Assembly: GCA_900541205.1 (NCBI GenBank)
Contig: UQIV01000012.1
Coordinates: 4,157 to 68,156, forward strand
DNA from: an uncultured Collinsella sp.
GTDB lineage: Bacteria > Actinomycetota > Coriobacteriia > Coriobacteriales > Coriobacteriaceae
Direction: 5' to 3'
DNA length: 64,000 bases
Below the pieces are notes generated by a model that searched no databases, was not told the origin of the DNA, and saw only the letters and a program-made list of their open reading frames with translations. Made by a program: the position numbers and the translations under genes. Position 1 is the stretch's first letter. The number at the start of each line of letters is the position of its first letter. Of the stretch, positions 35,860 through 45,789 are shown piece after piece.

Positions 35860-37095
35860 TCAAATAAGATCACCGCCATCTTGCATAAACGACGCCATGT
35901 TAAGGTGCCTGACGCCATCCCTTTCCTGCAATAGAGGATCAAGCGTGAACAAGTAGCGCGGATACCCATCCCGGATGTGGTCGAACGGCCTGTACTCGCG
36001 CTCCTCGACGCCTCTGTCGGCAATCGACATAGAGACCTGGATGTAGGCGTAAGCATTGCGCCTACGAGCGATGAAGTCACACTCGAGCTTCCCAATACGG
36101 CCCACAGAAAGCTCGTACCCGCGCGATGCAAGATAGAGGTAGAGCACGTTCTCCAACGCCGGCCCGTAGTTAATCCTCGCATCCGTGTTCATAGCGAAAT
36201 AGAAGCCGGGATCAGCCAGGTAGTACTTCTCTTCGCGGATAAGCGATCGCCGAGACTTGAGGTCGAACCTCGAGCAGCGATAAAGGATCTTCGCGTCAAC
36301 AAGAATCTGGATATACCGATTGAGCGTTTCTCGCTTGATAGGAATCTTCTCGACATCATTGAAGTACGCAAGGAGGTTCTTCAGGTTCGTCGGCGCACCA
36401 AAGTTGTTGATGAGATACGTCTGGACGGCATCGAAAACCGAGACATTCTTAATCTTGTTCGAATGTTTGACGTCCTTTTCAAAGATCTCATGAATAACAC
36501 TCTTGATATAGGTGCGCTTTTCATCCTCGCCCTCATACTCCAACGCTTTGGGAAATCCTCCAAGGGTCAGGTACTCGGTAAACTCTCCCACGAGAAGGTC
36601 ATTGACAGGCTTGCCGAGAAAACGCTTCATATCGATATATTCCGCAAAGTCGAGTGGGAACACCTCGAACTCGATATAGCGACCCGTCAGCTTTGTAACA
36701 AGCTGCCCAGAAAGCAGATATGAATTCGAACCGGTAATGAAGATGGACCAACCGCCATCTGTCCGGTAGCCGTTGATAAGCAGCTCGAATTCCTCTACGT
36801 TCTGAATCTCATCGATGAAGAGGTACTTCGTCCCCTCAGTGTCTGCTGGGGTCGACATGTCAATCAGATTTTCGAGCTCATCGGTCGTCTTGACCTTCCT
36901 GTTCTCCCGTGAGTCGAGGTCGATATAGATGATGTGGTCGCTCGCTACACCGGATTCCACCAGCTCGTCTGCGATTGATTGCATGAGGCAGGATTTACCA
37001 CACCTGCGAACACCGGTGATTACCTTGATCATCCCGTCATCGTGGTAGAAACCACGCATTTGCTTCAGATACTTTTCACGTCGGTATATACGCAA
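35860..37095 (-). CDS. AAA ATPase with DUF4143 domain, copy B
   Basis: A 411-residue relative of the gene at 31007-32296. Walker A is VITGVRRCGKSCLM, Walker B is KYLFIDEIQN, and the arginine-rich RSRRSLIREEKYYLAD segment precedes the C-terminal nuclease-like domain (GRIGKLECDFIARRRN, then AYIQVSMSI). A TTG start at 37095 follows a run of G and is the only start near the family's beginning. The two copies differ enough to be old paralogs. Two such genes within 6 kb are of note, but no partner gene suggests a role. Confidence 0.87.
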   Translation of the reverse strand: MRIYRREKYLKQMRGFYHDDGMIKVITGVRRCGKSCLMQSIADELVESGVASDHIIYIDLDSRENRKVKTTDELENLIDMSTPADTEGTKYLFIDEIQNVEEFELLINGYRTDGGWSIFITGSNSYLLSGQLVTKLTGRYIEFEVFPLDFAEYIDMKRFLGKPVNDLLVGEFTEYLTLGGFPKALEYEGEDEKRTYIKSVIHEIFEKDVKHSNKIKNVSVFDAVQTYLINNFGAPTNLKNLLAYFNDVEKIPIKRETLNRYIQILVDAKILYRCSRFDLKSRRSLIREEKYYLADPGFYFAMNTDARINYGPALENVLYLYLASRGYELSVGRIGKLECDFIARRRNAYAYIQVSMSIADRGVEEREYRPFDHIRDGYPRYLFTLDPLLQERDGVRHLNMASFMQDGGDLI

Positions 37096-37188
37096 GATGC
37101 ACCCCCCCTTTTTTCAGTGTCAATTTTATCAGTTATGGGGGTACTTTTTTACATTTTATAAAAAATCGTACCGATAACTTATTCCCGC

Positions 37189-37419
37189 TTAGTTTCGGAA
37201 GTCGAGCAGAAGGTCGCGGTAGTACCCGCACTGCGCCCGGCGCGCCTCGATCTCGGCAGGGATACCGTCGGTGAGCGATTTCGTTAGGGTGTCGAAGCGG
37301 TCGAGGATGTCGACGACCTTCTGCTGGGTGCCGATGGATGGGGCGGGAATCTCGACCCTCGATAAGTCCACAGGCGCGGCTTCGATTACCTTTTTCGATT
37401 TAGCGTATTGCTCTTCAGA
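37189..37419 (-). pseudogene. C-terminal remnant of an HsdS type I restriction specificity subunit
   Basis: The 76-codon frame (EEQYAKSKKVIEAAPVDLSR, then IEIPAPSIGTQQKVVDILDR-like text ending EARRAQCGYYRDLLLDF) is the last conserved segment of an HsdS protein. The two target-recognition domains and all of hsdM/hsdR are absent. Its open frame begins exactly where a TetR fragment ends, so the two were joined by a deletion. Confidence 0.7.
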
Positions 37420-37516
37420 TCATCGTGGTGTGCTCGTAGCCGCGCTCCACGAGGAGCCGCTCGGCAACGTCGAGAATCTTCTCGACCGTCTCCTCCGGGT
37501 ACTTATTGCGTGCCAC
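37415..37516 (-). pseudogene. N-terminal fragment of a TetR-family regulator
   Basis: From a GTG at 37516 with GGAGG upstream, 33 residues read as a TetR head (MARNKYPEETVEKILDVAER, then ERGYEHTTM). The frame then stops at the junction with the HsdS remnant, before the recognition helix. The ribosome site and start remain, so a short peptide could still be made. Confidence 0.6.
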
Positions 37517-37711
37517 GGGCACCTCCGTCCTTGTTATCGCGATAAACATACCATGAGTGGCGTACGGGTCGAGAAGGGCTGGCGCCAAAAGAGCCCAACG
37601 GCCGTTACGGCTTCGTTAGAAACGCGCCCCACCATGGATGGTGAACCCGAAAGGTAAGGCGCGCGGGCACGGCGACTCGGCCCGCACGCCCGGAAGAGAA
37701 AGGACGAACCC

Positions 37712-38436
<725 letters not shown>

Positions 38437-38440
<4 letters not shown>

Positions 38441-39207
38441 CGGGCGAGAAAGGCGGCCTGCTCGCGGGCCTGCGCGCCGAGGCCCTGAAGTCGCGCCACG
38501 CGGCACCGGTTCGCCTGGCCGTACTCATGGCGCTGCCGATGCCGCTGCTCGGCGCGATGCCCTACCGAGGCGTGCAGATCTTCAGCGCGTGGAACTACTG
38601 GTACGCGCTCTTCCTGCCCGTGTCTCTCTCGCTCGTGGTGGCGTGCGTCGCGCGGGCGGACGCGCGCACGCGGATGCGGGGGCTTCTGGGCCTGGGCTTC
38701 CCGCTTAGGCGCGCCTGGTGGGCCAAGGCGCTCTGGTGCCTCGCGCTCTGCACGCTCTCGAACCTCGTGGTCTTCGGCATCTACCTCGCGGGCTCGGCGT
38801 TCTCCTCGCAGGGCCTCACGGCCGCGGGCACGCTCACGACGCTCCTCTGCGCGCTCGCCAACACGGTGACCGCGGCGTGGATGATCCCCGCAGGGCTCTT
38901 CCTCACGGCGCGACTCGGCATGCTCGCGGGCATCTTCTGCCCGCTCGCCGCGCAGCTCGTGGGTGGGTTCGCCTGGTCGCTGATGCCGCTGCCGCAGCTC
39001 TTTCCGCCGTCGGCGAGCATGGTCATCCCCACGAGCTTCATCCCCGTGCTGCCGAGCGGCGAGCCACTCGCGGCGGACATGGCGCTCGGCGGGGCGCTCA
39101 CGGCGGACGGCATGCTCACACTGGCGGGCCTTGCGGTCTGCGCGCTCGCGTTCGCCGCGCTCACGGCGGCGGGCGCGGCCTGGTTCGCGCGCTCCGAGGA
39201 GAGGTGA
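38437..39207 (+). CDS. Lantibiotic-immunity-type ABC permease (LanE/MutE-like)
   Basis: A 256-residue ABC-2 permease with about six hydrophobic segments and a cytoplasmic N-terminus (LRAEALKSRHAAPVRLAVLM). The WNYWYALFLPVSLSLVVAC stretch and the placement directly after the E-loop ATPase fit the MutE/EpiE group. It overlaps the ATPase gene by four bases and touches the next permease (TGATG). It would act with that permease and the ATPase as one complex. Codons are almost all GC-ending. Confidence 0.85.
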
Positions 39208-40022
39208 TGGCCATGACACGACTCTCCGACCCGACGCCACGCATGACTCTCCCGCGGGCCCTGCTCTCCGAGGCCCTGCGCCTGGCGCGCTCCCCGCTCA
39301 CGGCGGTGCACCTCGTCTGCGGCCTGGCAGCCGGTCTTGCCTGCGGCGAGTACTTCTCCGTAACCCGATGGGACCCGGCGCTGGGCGCTGACGCCTACGC
39401 CCAGTTCCTCGGCGCCCTCATGCCGCTCATGTCCGCCATCGTCTGCGGGCTCGCCATGGACGAGGAGCGCGCTGCCGGGCGCCTCGCCAACCTCACGGCG
39501 GTCCCCTCGCGCGGGCGCGCCGTCGCGGCGAAGCTACTCGCCCTTGCGGCGCTCGGCGCGGGCGCGCTGGCCGTGGCGCTCGGCGTGTTCGGGGCCGTGC
39601 TCGCCGTCGCCGGGCGCCTGCCGCTCGGGCCCGCTCCGCTTGCGGCCGCCTGGGTGGGCATCGTGCTGGGCAGCCTGCCCCTCTACGCGCTGGGGCTCGG
39701 CGTGGCCCTGCGCCTCGGCCGCAACGCCGCCATCGGCGCCGGCGCGGCGGGGATGCTCCTCGCGTTCTTCTCAGTGGGCGGACTTGCGCACGGCCTCATG
39801 ACCGGCGAACTCACCGGTGCCCTGGCGACGCCCCTGAGCTGGGTGCCGCTCGCCTGGCCCGCGCGCCTAGGGTCGCTCGGGGTGGAGGCCTTCATCGACG
39901 CCGCACGCGCGGCGGGCCCTCTCCTCACGACTGCGCTCGCTGGCCTCGCGCTCGCCCTGGCAGCCGCCGCCGTCCTTATCGCCTGGTTCTGCCGCTTCGA
40001 GGACGGGAGGGCAGATGCGTAG
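39207..40022 (+). CDS. Lantibiotic-immunity-type ABC permease (LanG/MutG-like)
   Basis: A 271-residue ABC-2 permease with six hydrophobic segments. The head PRALLSEALRLARSPLTAVH and the CGLAMDEERAAGRLANL loop resemble MutG proteins. It starts at the ATG overlapping the previous stop; ATG 39213 is an alternative with a better-spaced GAGAGG. A longer frame from 38718 lies over the previous gene and was not accepted. Its last bases overlap the small gene that follows. Confidence 0.85.
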   Translation: MAMTRLSDPTPRMTLPRALLSEALRLARSPLTAVHLVCGLAAGLACGEYFSVTRWDPALGADAYAQFLGALMPLMSAIVCGLAMDEERAAGRLANLTAVPSRGRAVAAKLLALAALGAGALAVALGVFGAVLAVAGRLPLGPAPLAAAWVGIVLGSLPLYALGLGVALRLGRNAAIGAGAAGMLLAFFSVGGLAHGLMTGELTGALATPLSWVPLAWPARLGSLGVEAFIDAARAAGPLLTTALAGLALALAAAAVLIAWFCRFEDGRADA

Positions 40023-40203
40023 GAAGCCGTTCGCCGTCGTGCTTGTCCTCCTCTCCGCAGCGCTCGTTCTGGGCGGGAATGCCCTGCTCGACGCCGGCTG
40101 GGGGTCGGCGCTGCGCTCGATCGCCGACCGCGTGCTGCCTAACCCTGAGATCACCATGTGGGCGCCCGCGCCCGCGGCTGCGCACGGGGCTCTGGACCGC
40201 TGA
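40015..40203 (+). CDS. Small exported or membrane protein of the LanFEG operon
   Basis: The 62-residue product has a basic head (MRRKPF), one hydrophobic segment (AVVLVLLSAALVLGGNALL) and a polar tail ending HGALDR. There is no lipobox Cys, so it is not a LanI lipoprotein of the usual kind. It overlaps the permease gene by eight bases and precedes the response-regulator gene by 45 bases. Its role may be as an accessory of the transporter. I do not recognise the family. Confidence 0.55.
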   Translation: MRRKPFAVVLVLLSAALVLGGNALLDAGWGSALRSIADRVLPNPEITMWAPAPAAAHGALDR

Positions 40204-40248
40204 GCGCGGCGCAAGTACAATGCCGACGGGAGTTTCAGGAGGTCGAAC

Positions 40249-40911
40249 ATGGCGAGAATACTGGCAGTGGATGATGAGCGGGCGATCCTCGACGCGCTCG
40301 CGCGCGTCCTCGGCCGCGACGGCCACGAGGTCGTCAAGGCAGCGGACCCGACGGCGGTCCCGGGGACGGACCTCTCGCGCTTCGACCTCGTACTCTGCGA
40401 CGTCATGATGCCGGGGCTCGACGGCTTCGAGCTCGTGCGGCAGATTCGCCCGGACTTCGACGGGCCCATCATCTTCCTGACCGCGCGCGTGGCCGAGCAG
40501 GACGCCGTGGCCGGCTACGGCCTGGGCGCCGACGACTACGTCCGCAAGCCCTTCGGGGCCGCGGAGCTGCGCGCCAAGGTTGCGGCCCATCTACGCCGTG
40601 AGCGCCGGCCGCGCTCGCACGCCCTCTCCTTCGGGGAGGTGCGGATCGACCTCGGGGCGCGCGGCCTCGCCGTGGGCGGCGAGGCCGTGCCGCTCACGCC
40701 CACCGAGTACGCCATCTGCGAGTACCTCGCCCGCCACCCCGGGCAGGTCATGAGCCGCGCGCAGATACGCGAGGCGGTGCTCGGCTGGGAGAGCGACGCC
40801 GACGACGCGGCCATATCCATGCAGGTCAGCCGCGCCCGGAGAAAACTCTCCGAGGCCGGCGCCGATCCGATCGCGACCGTCTGGGGGATGGGGTACAAGT
40901 GGCAACTCTGA
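40249..40911 (+). CDS. OmpR-family response regulator of the LanFEG cassette
   Basis: The 220-residue regulator has LAVDDERAIL at the acidic pocket, the phospho-acceptor in LVLCDVMMPGLDGFEL, IIFLTARVAEQD, and the Lys in YVRKPFGAAEL, then a winged helix (LTPTEYAICEYLARHPGQVM, VSRARRKLSEAG). AGGAGG lies six bases before the ATG. It overlaps the kinase gene by 13 bases if the kinase starts at GTG 40899. It probably activates the LanFEG operon in response to peptide antibiotics. Confidence 0.92.
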   Translation: MARILAVDDERAILDALARVLGRDGHEVVKAADPTAVPGTDLSRFDLVLCDVMMPGLDGFELVRQIRPDFDGPIIFLTARVAEQDAVAGYGLGADDYVRKPFGAAELRAKVAAHLRRERRPRSHALSFGEVRIDLGARGLAVGGEAVPLTPTEYAICEYLARHPGQVMSRAQIREAVLGWESDADDAAISMQVSRARRKLSEAGADPIATVWGMGYKWQL

Positions 40912-42335
40912 GGACCGGGGCGCGAGGTCGCGGGGGCATGCCGCTCTCCTTCGTCATCGCGCGCTACTTCGCCTACGCGTTCGCGGCGGTCGCCATGGCG
41001 TGGCTCGCCTCGTTCATGGCGCTCTCCGCGGCGATCAGCGCGGGCTTCGTCTACGAGGCAAGCTGGGGGCCGGCCAATGCGCGCGAGGTCGCGGAGGGTC
41101 TAGCACGCGACGGCGTCTGCAGGCAGCAGGACGTGCCGACGGCGTACCGCTACCTCATCCTGAATAAGGACGGATACGTGCTGATGACAGACCTCGAGGG
41201 CACGCGGCTCGAGGACGCGACGGAAATGGCCCGTGCGGCACTCATCGCGGATCCGGGCACAGTGGAGATCGAGGGCGGGGGCTCGGGCCTCACCTACGCC
41301 GCGTTCCCGCTCAAGGGCGGCGGGGCCTGCGCACTCGTCAGCGAGTACCTGCCGCAGTGGGTCTCGCGCGACCTCGCCGGCCTGCTTCCCAACCCTCAGA
41401 ACCTCATGCTCGTCGGCGCCGCTGCGGGAAGCGCGCTCGCGCTCGCGCTCGTGGCGCGCCGCGCGAGCCGCGTGATCTCGCGCAAGATGGCGCCGCTCGC
41501 GGAGGCAGCAGGGCGCGTCGGCGCGGGGGAGCTCGACTTCGCGGTCGGCAGCACCAACGTGCGCGAGGTGAACGACGTCCTCGCCGCGATGGACGCCATG
41601 CGGGCCTCCCTCGCCGAGTCGCTCGAGGCCCGCTGGGCCGCGGAGCGGGGGCAGCGCGAGCAGGTGGCGTCGCTCGCCCACGACCTCAAGACGCCGCTCA
41701 CCGTGCTGCGCGCCAACGCCGACTTCGTGGCGGAGGAGCTGGAAGACGAGAAAGACGCCGACCTCGCGGCCGCCGCGCGCGACATAGCCGGCAGTGTCGA
41801 AAGGCTCGACGGCTACGTGCGCCTGCTCATCGAGGCCTCGCGCGGGTCCGGCGGGGCGGAGAGGGCCCCCATGCGGCCGGCCGAGCTCTGCGAGCAGGTC
41901 CTCGCCGAGGCCGCCCAGATCGCCCGGGCGCGAGGCGTGACGCTCGACGCGGCCACGGGCCCCGCTGTTGCGGGCGCGCCCGAGGCCCCGCTCGACCGAA
42001 CCGCCCTGGCGCGAGCCGCCGCGAACCTCGTGGTCAACGCCGCCGAGCACGCACGCTCGCGCGTGGCGGTCTCCTGCGACGTCGCTGGTGGATACCTCGT
42101 CATCGAGGTGTCCGACGACGGACCGGGCTTCTCTCCCGCCGCCCTCGAACGCGGCTGCGAGCGCCTCTTCACAGACGACTCCTCCCGCTCCTCGCGCGAC
42201 GGAGGCCGCCACTACGGGCTCGGCCTCCACGCCGCCTCCGAGGCCGCAAGCGCCCACGGGGGCTCCATCTCGCTCGCCAACAGCCCCTCGGGCGGCGCGG
42301 TGGCCACCATCGCGGTCCCCCTGTGCGGGGCCTGA
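40899..42335 (+). CDS. Sensor histidine kinase of the LanFEG cassette
   Basis: A 478-residue kinase. Two membrane segments near residues 20-50 and 165-185 flank a loop of about 110 residues. HAMP follows (RVISRKMAPLAEAAGRVGAG). The H box reads VASLAHDLKTPLTVLR, the N box NLVVNAAEHA, and the ATP loops DDGPGFSPAAL and HYGLGLHAASEAA. The HDLKTPL form is seen in kinases of peptide-antibiotic detoxification systems. The start could instead be ATG 40938. It ends the GC-rich block. The loop size differs from the small-loop BceS type, so direct peptide sensing is possible. Confidence 0.9.
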   Translation: MATLRTGARGRGGMPLSFVIARYFAYAFAAVAMAWLASFMALSAAISAGFVYEASWGPANAREVAEGLARDGVCRQQDVPTAYRYLILNKDGYVLMTDLEGTRLEDATEMARAALIADPGTVEIEGGGSGLTYAAFPLKGGGACALVSEYLPQWVSRDLAGLLPNPQNLMLVGAAAGSALALALVARRASRVISRKMAPLAEAAGRVGAGELDFAVGSTNVREVNDVLAAMDAMRASLAESLEARWAAERGQREQVASLAHDLKTPLTVLRANADFVAEELEDEKDADLAAAARDIAGSVERLDGYVRLLIEASRGSGGAERAPMRPAELCEQVLAEAAQIARARGVTLDAATGPAVAGAPEAPLDRTALARAAANLVVNAAEHARSRVAVSCDVAGGYLVIEVSDDGPGFSPAALERGCERLFTDDSSRSSRDGGRHYGLGLHAASEAASAHGGSISLANSPSGGAVATIAVPLCGA

Positions 42336-42444
42336 CGACTCAGGCCCTCACACCGGCGTGGCTCGCAACCAAACGCTTCCATCTTGAAACGCGGGGAGTA
42401 AATCGCGAAATCGCAGGTGAAAGGGAGTAAAACGGCAAAGAAAA

Positions 42445-42474
42445 AGCCTCCGTCCCAACCTGGGAACGGAGGCT
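42445..42474 (-). terminator. Rho-independent terminator of guaA
   Basis: Stem AGCCTCCGT...ACGGAGGCT with an inner CCC/GGG pairing. Read leftward, TTTTTCTTT follows. The stem is nearly the same as at 35674-35701. Confidence 0.85.
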
Positions 42475-42588
42475 CGGTTACCGTATTTACTCACCAATGT
42501 CGCTGGCGGCTTTGTCGTGACTCTCGCACGAAACAAAACTCAGCGTCACAGTGCGGCACTCAAAAATGCAGGTCAGAACCCTATCAGC

Positions 42589-44187
42589 CTACTCCCACTC
42601 GATGGTCGCGGGCGGCTTGGACGTGATGTCGTAGCACACGCGGTTGGCACCGGGAACCTCGGCAACGATACGACCGGAAATGCGGGCCAGAACATCGTAG
42701 GGCAGCTTGGCCCAGTCGGCGGTCATGGCATCGCTGGACTCGACGGCACGCAGGATGATCGGGCGCTGATAGGTGCGCTCGTCGCCCATAACGCCAACGG
42801 ACTTGATGTCAGGCAGGACCGCGAAATACTGCCAGCAGCTGTGCTCGGAGTTGCGCTCGCCGGTCTGCTCAAACAGGCGCTGGTTGTAGGCGTCGAGTTC
42901 CTCGCGCACGATAGCGTCGGCGTTCTTGAGGATCTCGAGCTTCTCCTTGTCGACCGCACCGATGATGCGAATAGCCAGACCCGGGCCCGGGAAAGGCTGA
43001 CGGAACACGATGTGACCCGGCAGGCCAAGCGCCAGACCAAGCGCGCGGACTTCGTCCTTAAAGAAGTGGTCGAGCGGCTCGATAAGGTCGAAGTGCACGC
43101 CCTCGGGGAACGGGATCAGGTTGTGATGGCTCTTGATGGTGGCCGTCTTGCCGCCCGTCTTGCGAGCGCCGGACTCGATGATGTCGGGGTAGATGGTGCC
43201 CTGAGCCAGGTACTTGACCGGCTTGCCATCGGTCTCGAGCTGCTGCGCCACGGCGAAGAACTCTTTCCAGAACTGCGTACCGATGATGCGGCGCTTCTCC
43301 TCGGGCTCGGTCACGCCGGCCAAAAGCTCGGCATAACGGTCCTCGGCGTGGACGTGGATAAAGTCGACATCGAACTGCTTGGTGAAGACCTCCTCCACCT
43401 GCTCGGGCTCGCCCTTGCGCAGCAGGCCGTGGTTGATGAACACACAGGTCATCTGCTTGCCCACGGCGCGAGCGCCCAGTGCAGCCACGACGGAGGAGTC
43501 AACGCCACCGGACAGGGCCAGAATCACGCGGTCGTTGCCGACCTTCTCGCGGAACTCGGCCGTCATGGTATCGACCAAGTTGTCCATGCTCCAGTTGGGC
43601 TCCAGGCCGCAGATCTCAAACAGGAAGTTGCTCAGCAGCTGCTGACCGTACTCGGAGTGCTTGACCTCGGGGTGGAACTGCGTGGTAAAGATCTTGCGCT
43701 CGGGGCACTCCATGGCGGCAACTGGGCACACGTCGGTGCTGGCGGTAACGGTAAAGCCCTCGGGCACCTCGGAAACGGCATCGCGGTGGCTCATCCACAC
43801 AGTCTGCTCCATGGGCGTGGAGTTAAAGAGCTTGGCGCCTGCCGTGCGCGTGATGGTGGCGCGGCCGTACTCGCCCACCTCGGAGTGGCCGACCTTGCCG
43901 CCGAGCGTCACGGCCGTGATCTGATGGCCGTAGCAAAAGCCCAGGACGGGAAGGCCCAGGTCAAAGATGGCGGGATCGATAGACGGAGCGTCCTCGGCAT
44001 ACACGGAAGCCGGGCCGCCGGAAAGGATGAGCGCAGAGGCGTTCATCTCGCGAATCTCGTCGGCCGAGATGTCGCAGGGGACGATCTCGGAATACACGTT
44101 GAGGTCGCGGACGCGACGGGCAATGAGCTGACCGTACTGCGCACCAAAGTCGAGTACGAGGACCTTTGCGGAAGCCTTTTGATCCAT
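42589..44187 (-). CDS. guaA: GMP synthase (glutamine-hydrolysing)
   Basis: A 532-residue two-domain enzyme. The class I amidotransferase has the nucleophile in PVLGFCYGHQ and the His-x-Glu in TQFHPEVKHSEYG. The ATP-pyrophosphatase has the P-loop ALSGGVDSSV, and the dimer domain ends with ICYDITSKPPATIEWE. It aminates XMP to GMP. GAGGGGG lies four bases before the ATG at 44187; a longer frame to 44223 lacks a site. It is monocistronic and divergent from the asparaginase gene, with a terminator after it. Confidence 0.96.
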   Translation of the reverse strand: MDQKASAKVLVLDFGAQYGQLIARRVRDLNVYSEIVPCDISADEIREMNASALILSGGPASVYAEDAPSIDPAIFDLGLPVLGFCYGHQITAVTLGGKVGHSEVGEYGRATITRTAGAKLFNSTPMEQTVWMSHRDAVSEVPEGFTVTASTDVCPVAAMECPERKIFTTQFHPEVKHSEYGQQLLSNFLFEICGLEPNWSMDNLVDTMTAEFREKVGNDRVILALSGGVDSSVVAALGARAVGKQMTCVFINHGLLRKGEPEQVEEVFTKQFDVDFIHVHAEDRYAELLAGVTEPEEKRRIIGTQFWKEFFAVAQQLETDGKPVKYLAQGTIYPDIIESGARKTGGKTATIKSHHNLIPFPEGVHFDLIEPLDHFFKDEVRALGLALGLPGHIVFRQPFPGPGLAIRIIGAVDKEKLEILKNADAIVREELDAYNQRLFEQTGERNSEHSCWQYFAVLPDIKSVGVMGDERTYQRPIILRAVESSDAMTADWAKLPYDVLARISGRIVAEVPGANRVCYDITSKPPATIEWE

Positions 44188-44454
44188 GGTTCCCCCTCTT
44201 GTTGGCGGGGAGCCGGTGCCCACCCGCGTGAATGAACGAAAATAACCTCCATAGTGTACACGTTATATGGGGTTTCTCGCCCCTCGCAGCCATCAGCGCA
44301 CGGCAAACGCACGACCTGGGCTCCTATTTGGCGGCAATTGAAGTGTTACCAAACGTTACAGATGATGTAATACGTTTGAACATTGGACGCCCTGTGCCAC
44401 AATACTGCCGAACGACTCCGCCTCTGCGGCGGCAAATACGATAGGAATACCAGC

Positions 44455-45468
44455 ATGAAGCGCATCCTTCTCATCGCCACGGGCGGCACCATCGCATCGA
44501 CCGAGGACGGCAACGGCCTCTCCCCCGCCCTGACCGGTGAGGAGCTCGCCCAGAGCGTCCCCGAGATCTCGGGCCTCTGCGAGCTCGACGTCGTGCAGCC
44601 CATGAACATCGACAGCACCAATATGCGTCCCAGTGACTGGATGCGTATCCGCGACGTCATCGTCAAGGGCTATGCCGACCACGACGGATTCGTGATTCTA
44701 CACGGCACCGACACCATGAGCTACACCGCGGCGGCGCTTTCCTATCTGATTCAGGACAGCCCCAAGCCCATCGTGCTCACCGGCTCGCAAAAGCCCATGG
44801 GCAATCCCTTTACCGACGCCAAGCTCAACCTGTACCAGAGCCTGCTCTATGCGCTCGACGAGCATTCGCACGATGTGTCGATTGTGTTTGGTGGCGTCGC
44901 CATTGCCGGCACGCGCGCCCGCAAGCAGCGCACCATGAGCTTTAACGCGTTCATTAGCGTCAACTATCCGCCCATTGCCTACATCCGCAACGACCGCATT
45001 GTGCGCAACGGGCTTCACGGCACCCATCAGGGCGAAAACCCGGTGCGTTTCTACGACAGTATTGACCCGCGCGTGTTTGTCCTTAAGCTCACGCCCGGCG
45101 TGAACCCGGGCATCCTGGACGCCCTAGCCGATAGCTACGATGCTGTAATTCTTGAGACCTTTGGCATTGGCGGTATTCCCGAGTTTGGCGAGTCCGGCGA
45201 GTCATTCCAAGAGGCAATTTTCCGCTGGGTCGATTCGGGTCGCACCGTCGTTATGACCACGCAGGTCCCCGAGGAGGGCCTTGACCTGGGTGTTTATGAG
45301 GTCGGTCGTGCCTACGCCGATCATCCGGGTATTTTGCGCGGCGATGACATGACCACCGAGACGCTCGTAGCCAAGACCATGTGGGCACTCGGCCAGTCAC
45401 GTGATGCGGCCGAGATTCAGCGCCTGTTCTACAGCCAAGTCAACCACGACCGTATCCCAATGGCGTAA
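44455..45468 (+). CDS. ansA: L-asparaginase, type I
   Basis: A 337-residue enzyme with the two conserved threonine motifs: IATGGTIAST near residue 12 and ILHGTDTMSYTAAALSYL near residue 85, then the Lys in TGSQKPMG. It has no signal peptide, so it is the cytoplasmic (type I) form. It hydrolyses asparagine to aspartate and ammonia. AGGAA lies ten bases before the ATG; an in-frame start 72 bases upstream lies over the promoter. It is divergent from guaA. Confidence 0.94.
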   Translation: MKRILLIATGGTIASTEDGNGLSPALTGEELAQSVPEISGLCELDVVQPMNIDSTNMRPSDWMRIRDVIVKGYADHDGFVILHGTDTMSYTAAALSYLIQDSPKPIVLTGSQKPMGNPFTDAKLNLYQSLLYALDEHSHDVSIVFGGVAIAGTRARKQRTMSFNAFISVNYPPIAYIRNDRIVRNGLHGTHQGENPVRFYDSIDPRVFVLKLTPGVNPGILDALADSYDAVILETFGIGGIPEFGESGESFQEAIFRWVDSGRTVVMTTQVPEEGLDLGVYEVGRAYADHPGILRGDDMTTETLVAKTMWALGQSRDAAEIQRLFYSQVNHDRIPMA

Positions 45469-45510
45469 TCTCTAAGGCAGCTCCACTTATCGCAACCTTA
45501 AACGACAGGT

Positions 45511-45754
45511 GGTCCCCCTCGGGCCGTGCAAAAATCGGAGTATTCTGCAATTTTTCCGCCGGAGGCATAGAATCGGCCGATTGTTAGACGAACTTTTAGG
45601 ACGTAGGTTCCGGCTAGTAAATATTTATTCCTCATTTTTATTTAGTATGTGGATTAACTACTGCCAAAAAGGCAAAGCCAGCCGCTCGGGATACCATCTA
45701 CGGCCGAACTGGTGCTGAATACTCGCGATTTTGCACATCGCAACCAGGGGGACC
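45511..45754. repeat. Long imperfect palindromic element with GGTCCCCCT ends
   Basis: The 244-base element begins GGTCCCCCT (45511-45519) and ends AGGGGGACC (45746-45754). A second pair of 20-base arms lies inside (45526-45545 and 45717-45736; GTGCAAAAATCGGAGTATTC and its near-complement). The middle is AT-rich and includes TGCCAAAAAGGCA. It fills most of the 321-base gap between ansA and the small XRE gene. It has the shape of a MITE but no target duplication is evident to me. Confidence 0.65.
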
Positions 45755-45789
45755 CGCCCAAAGAGCGTCAAATACAGCGGGGGAACGCC

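Noticed and set aside
42517..44235. 572-codon open frame on the plus strand
   Set aside because: It is antisense to guaA, whose identity is certain.
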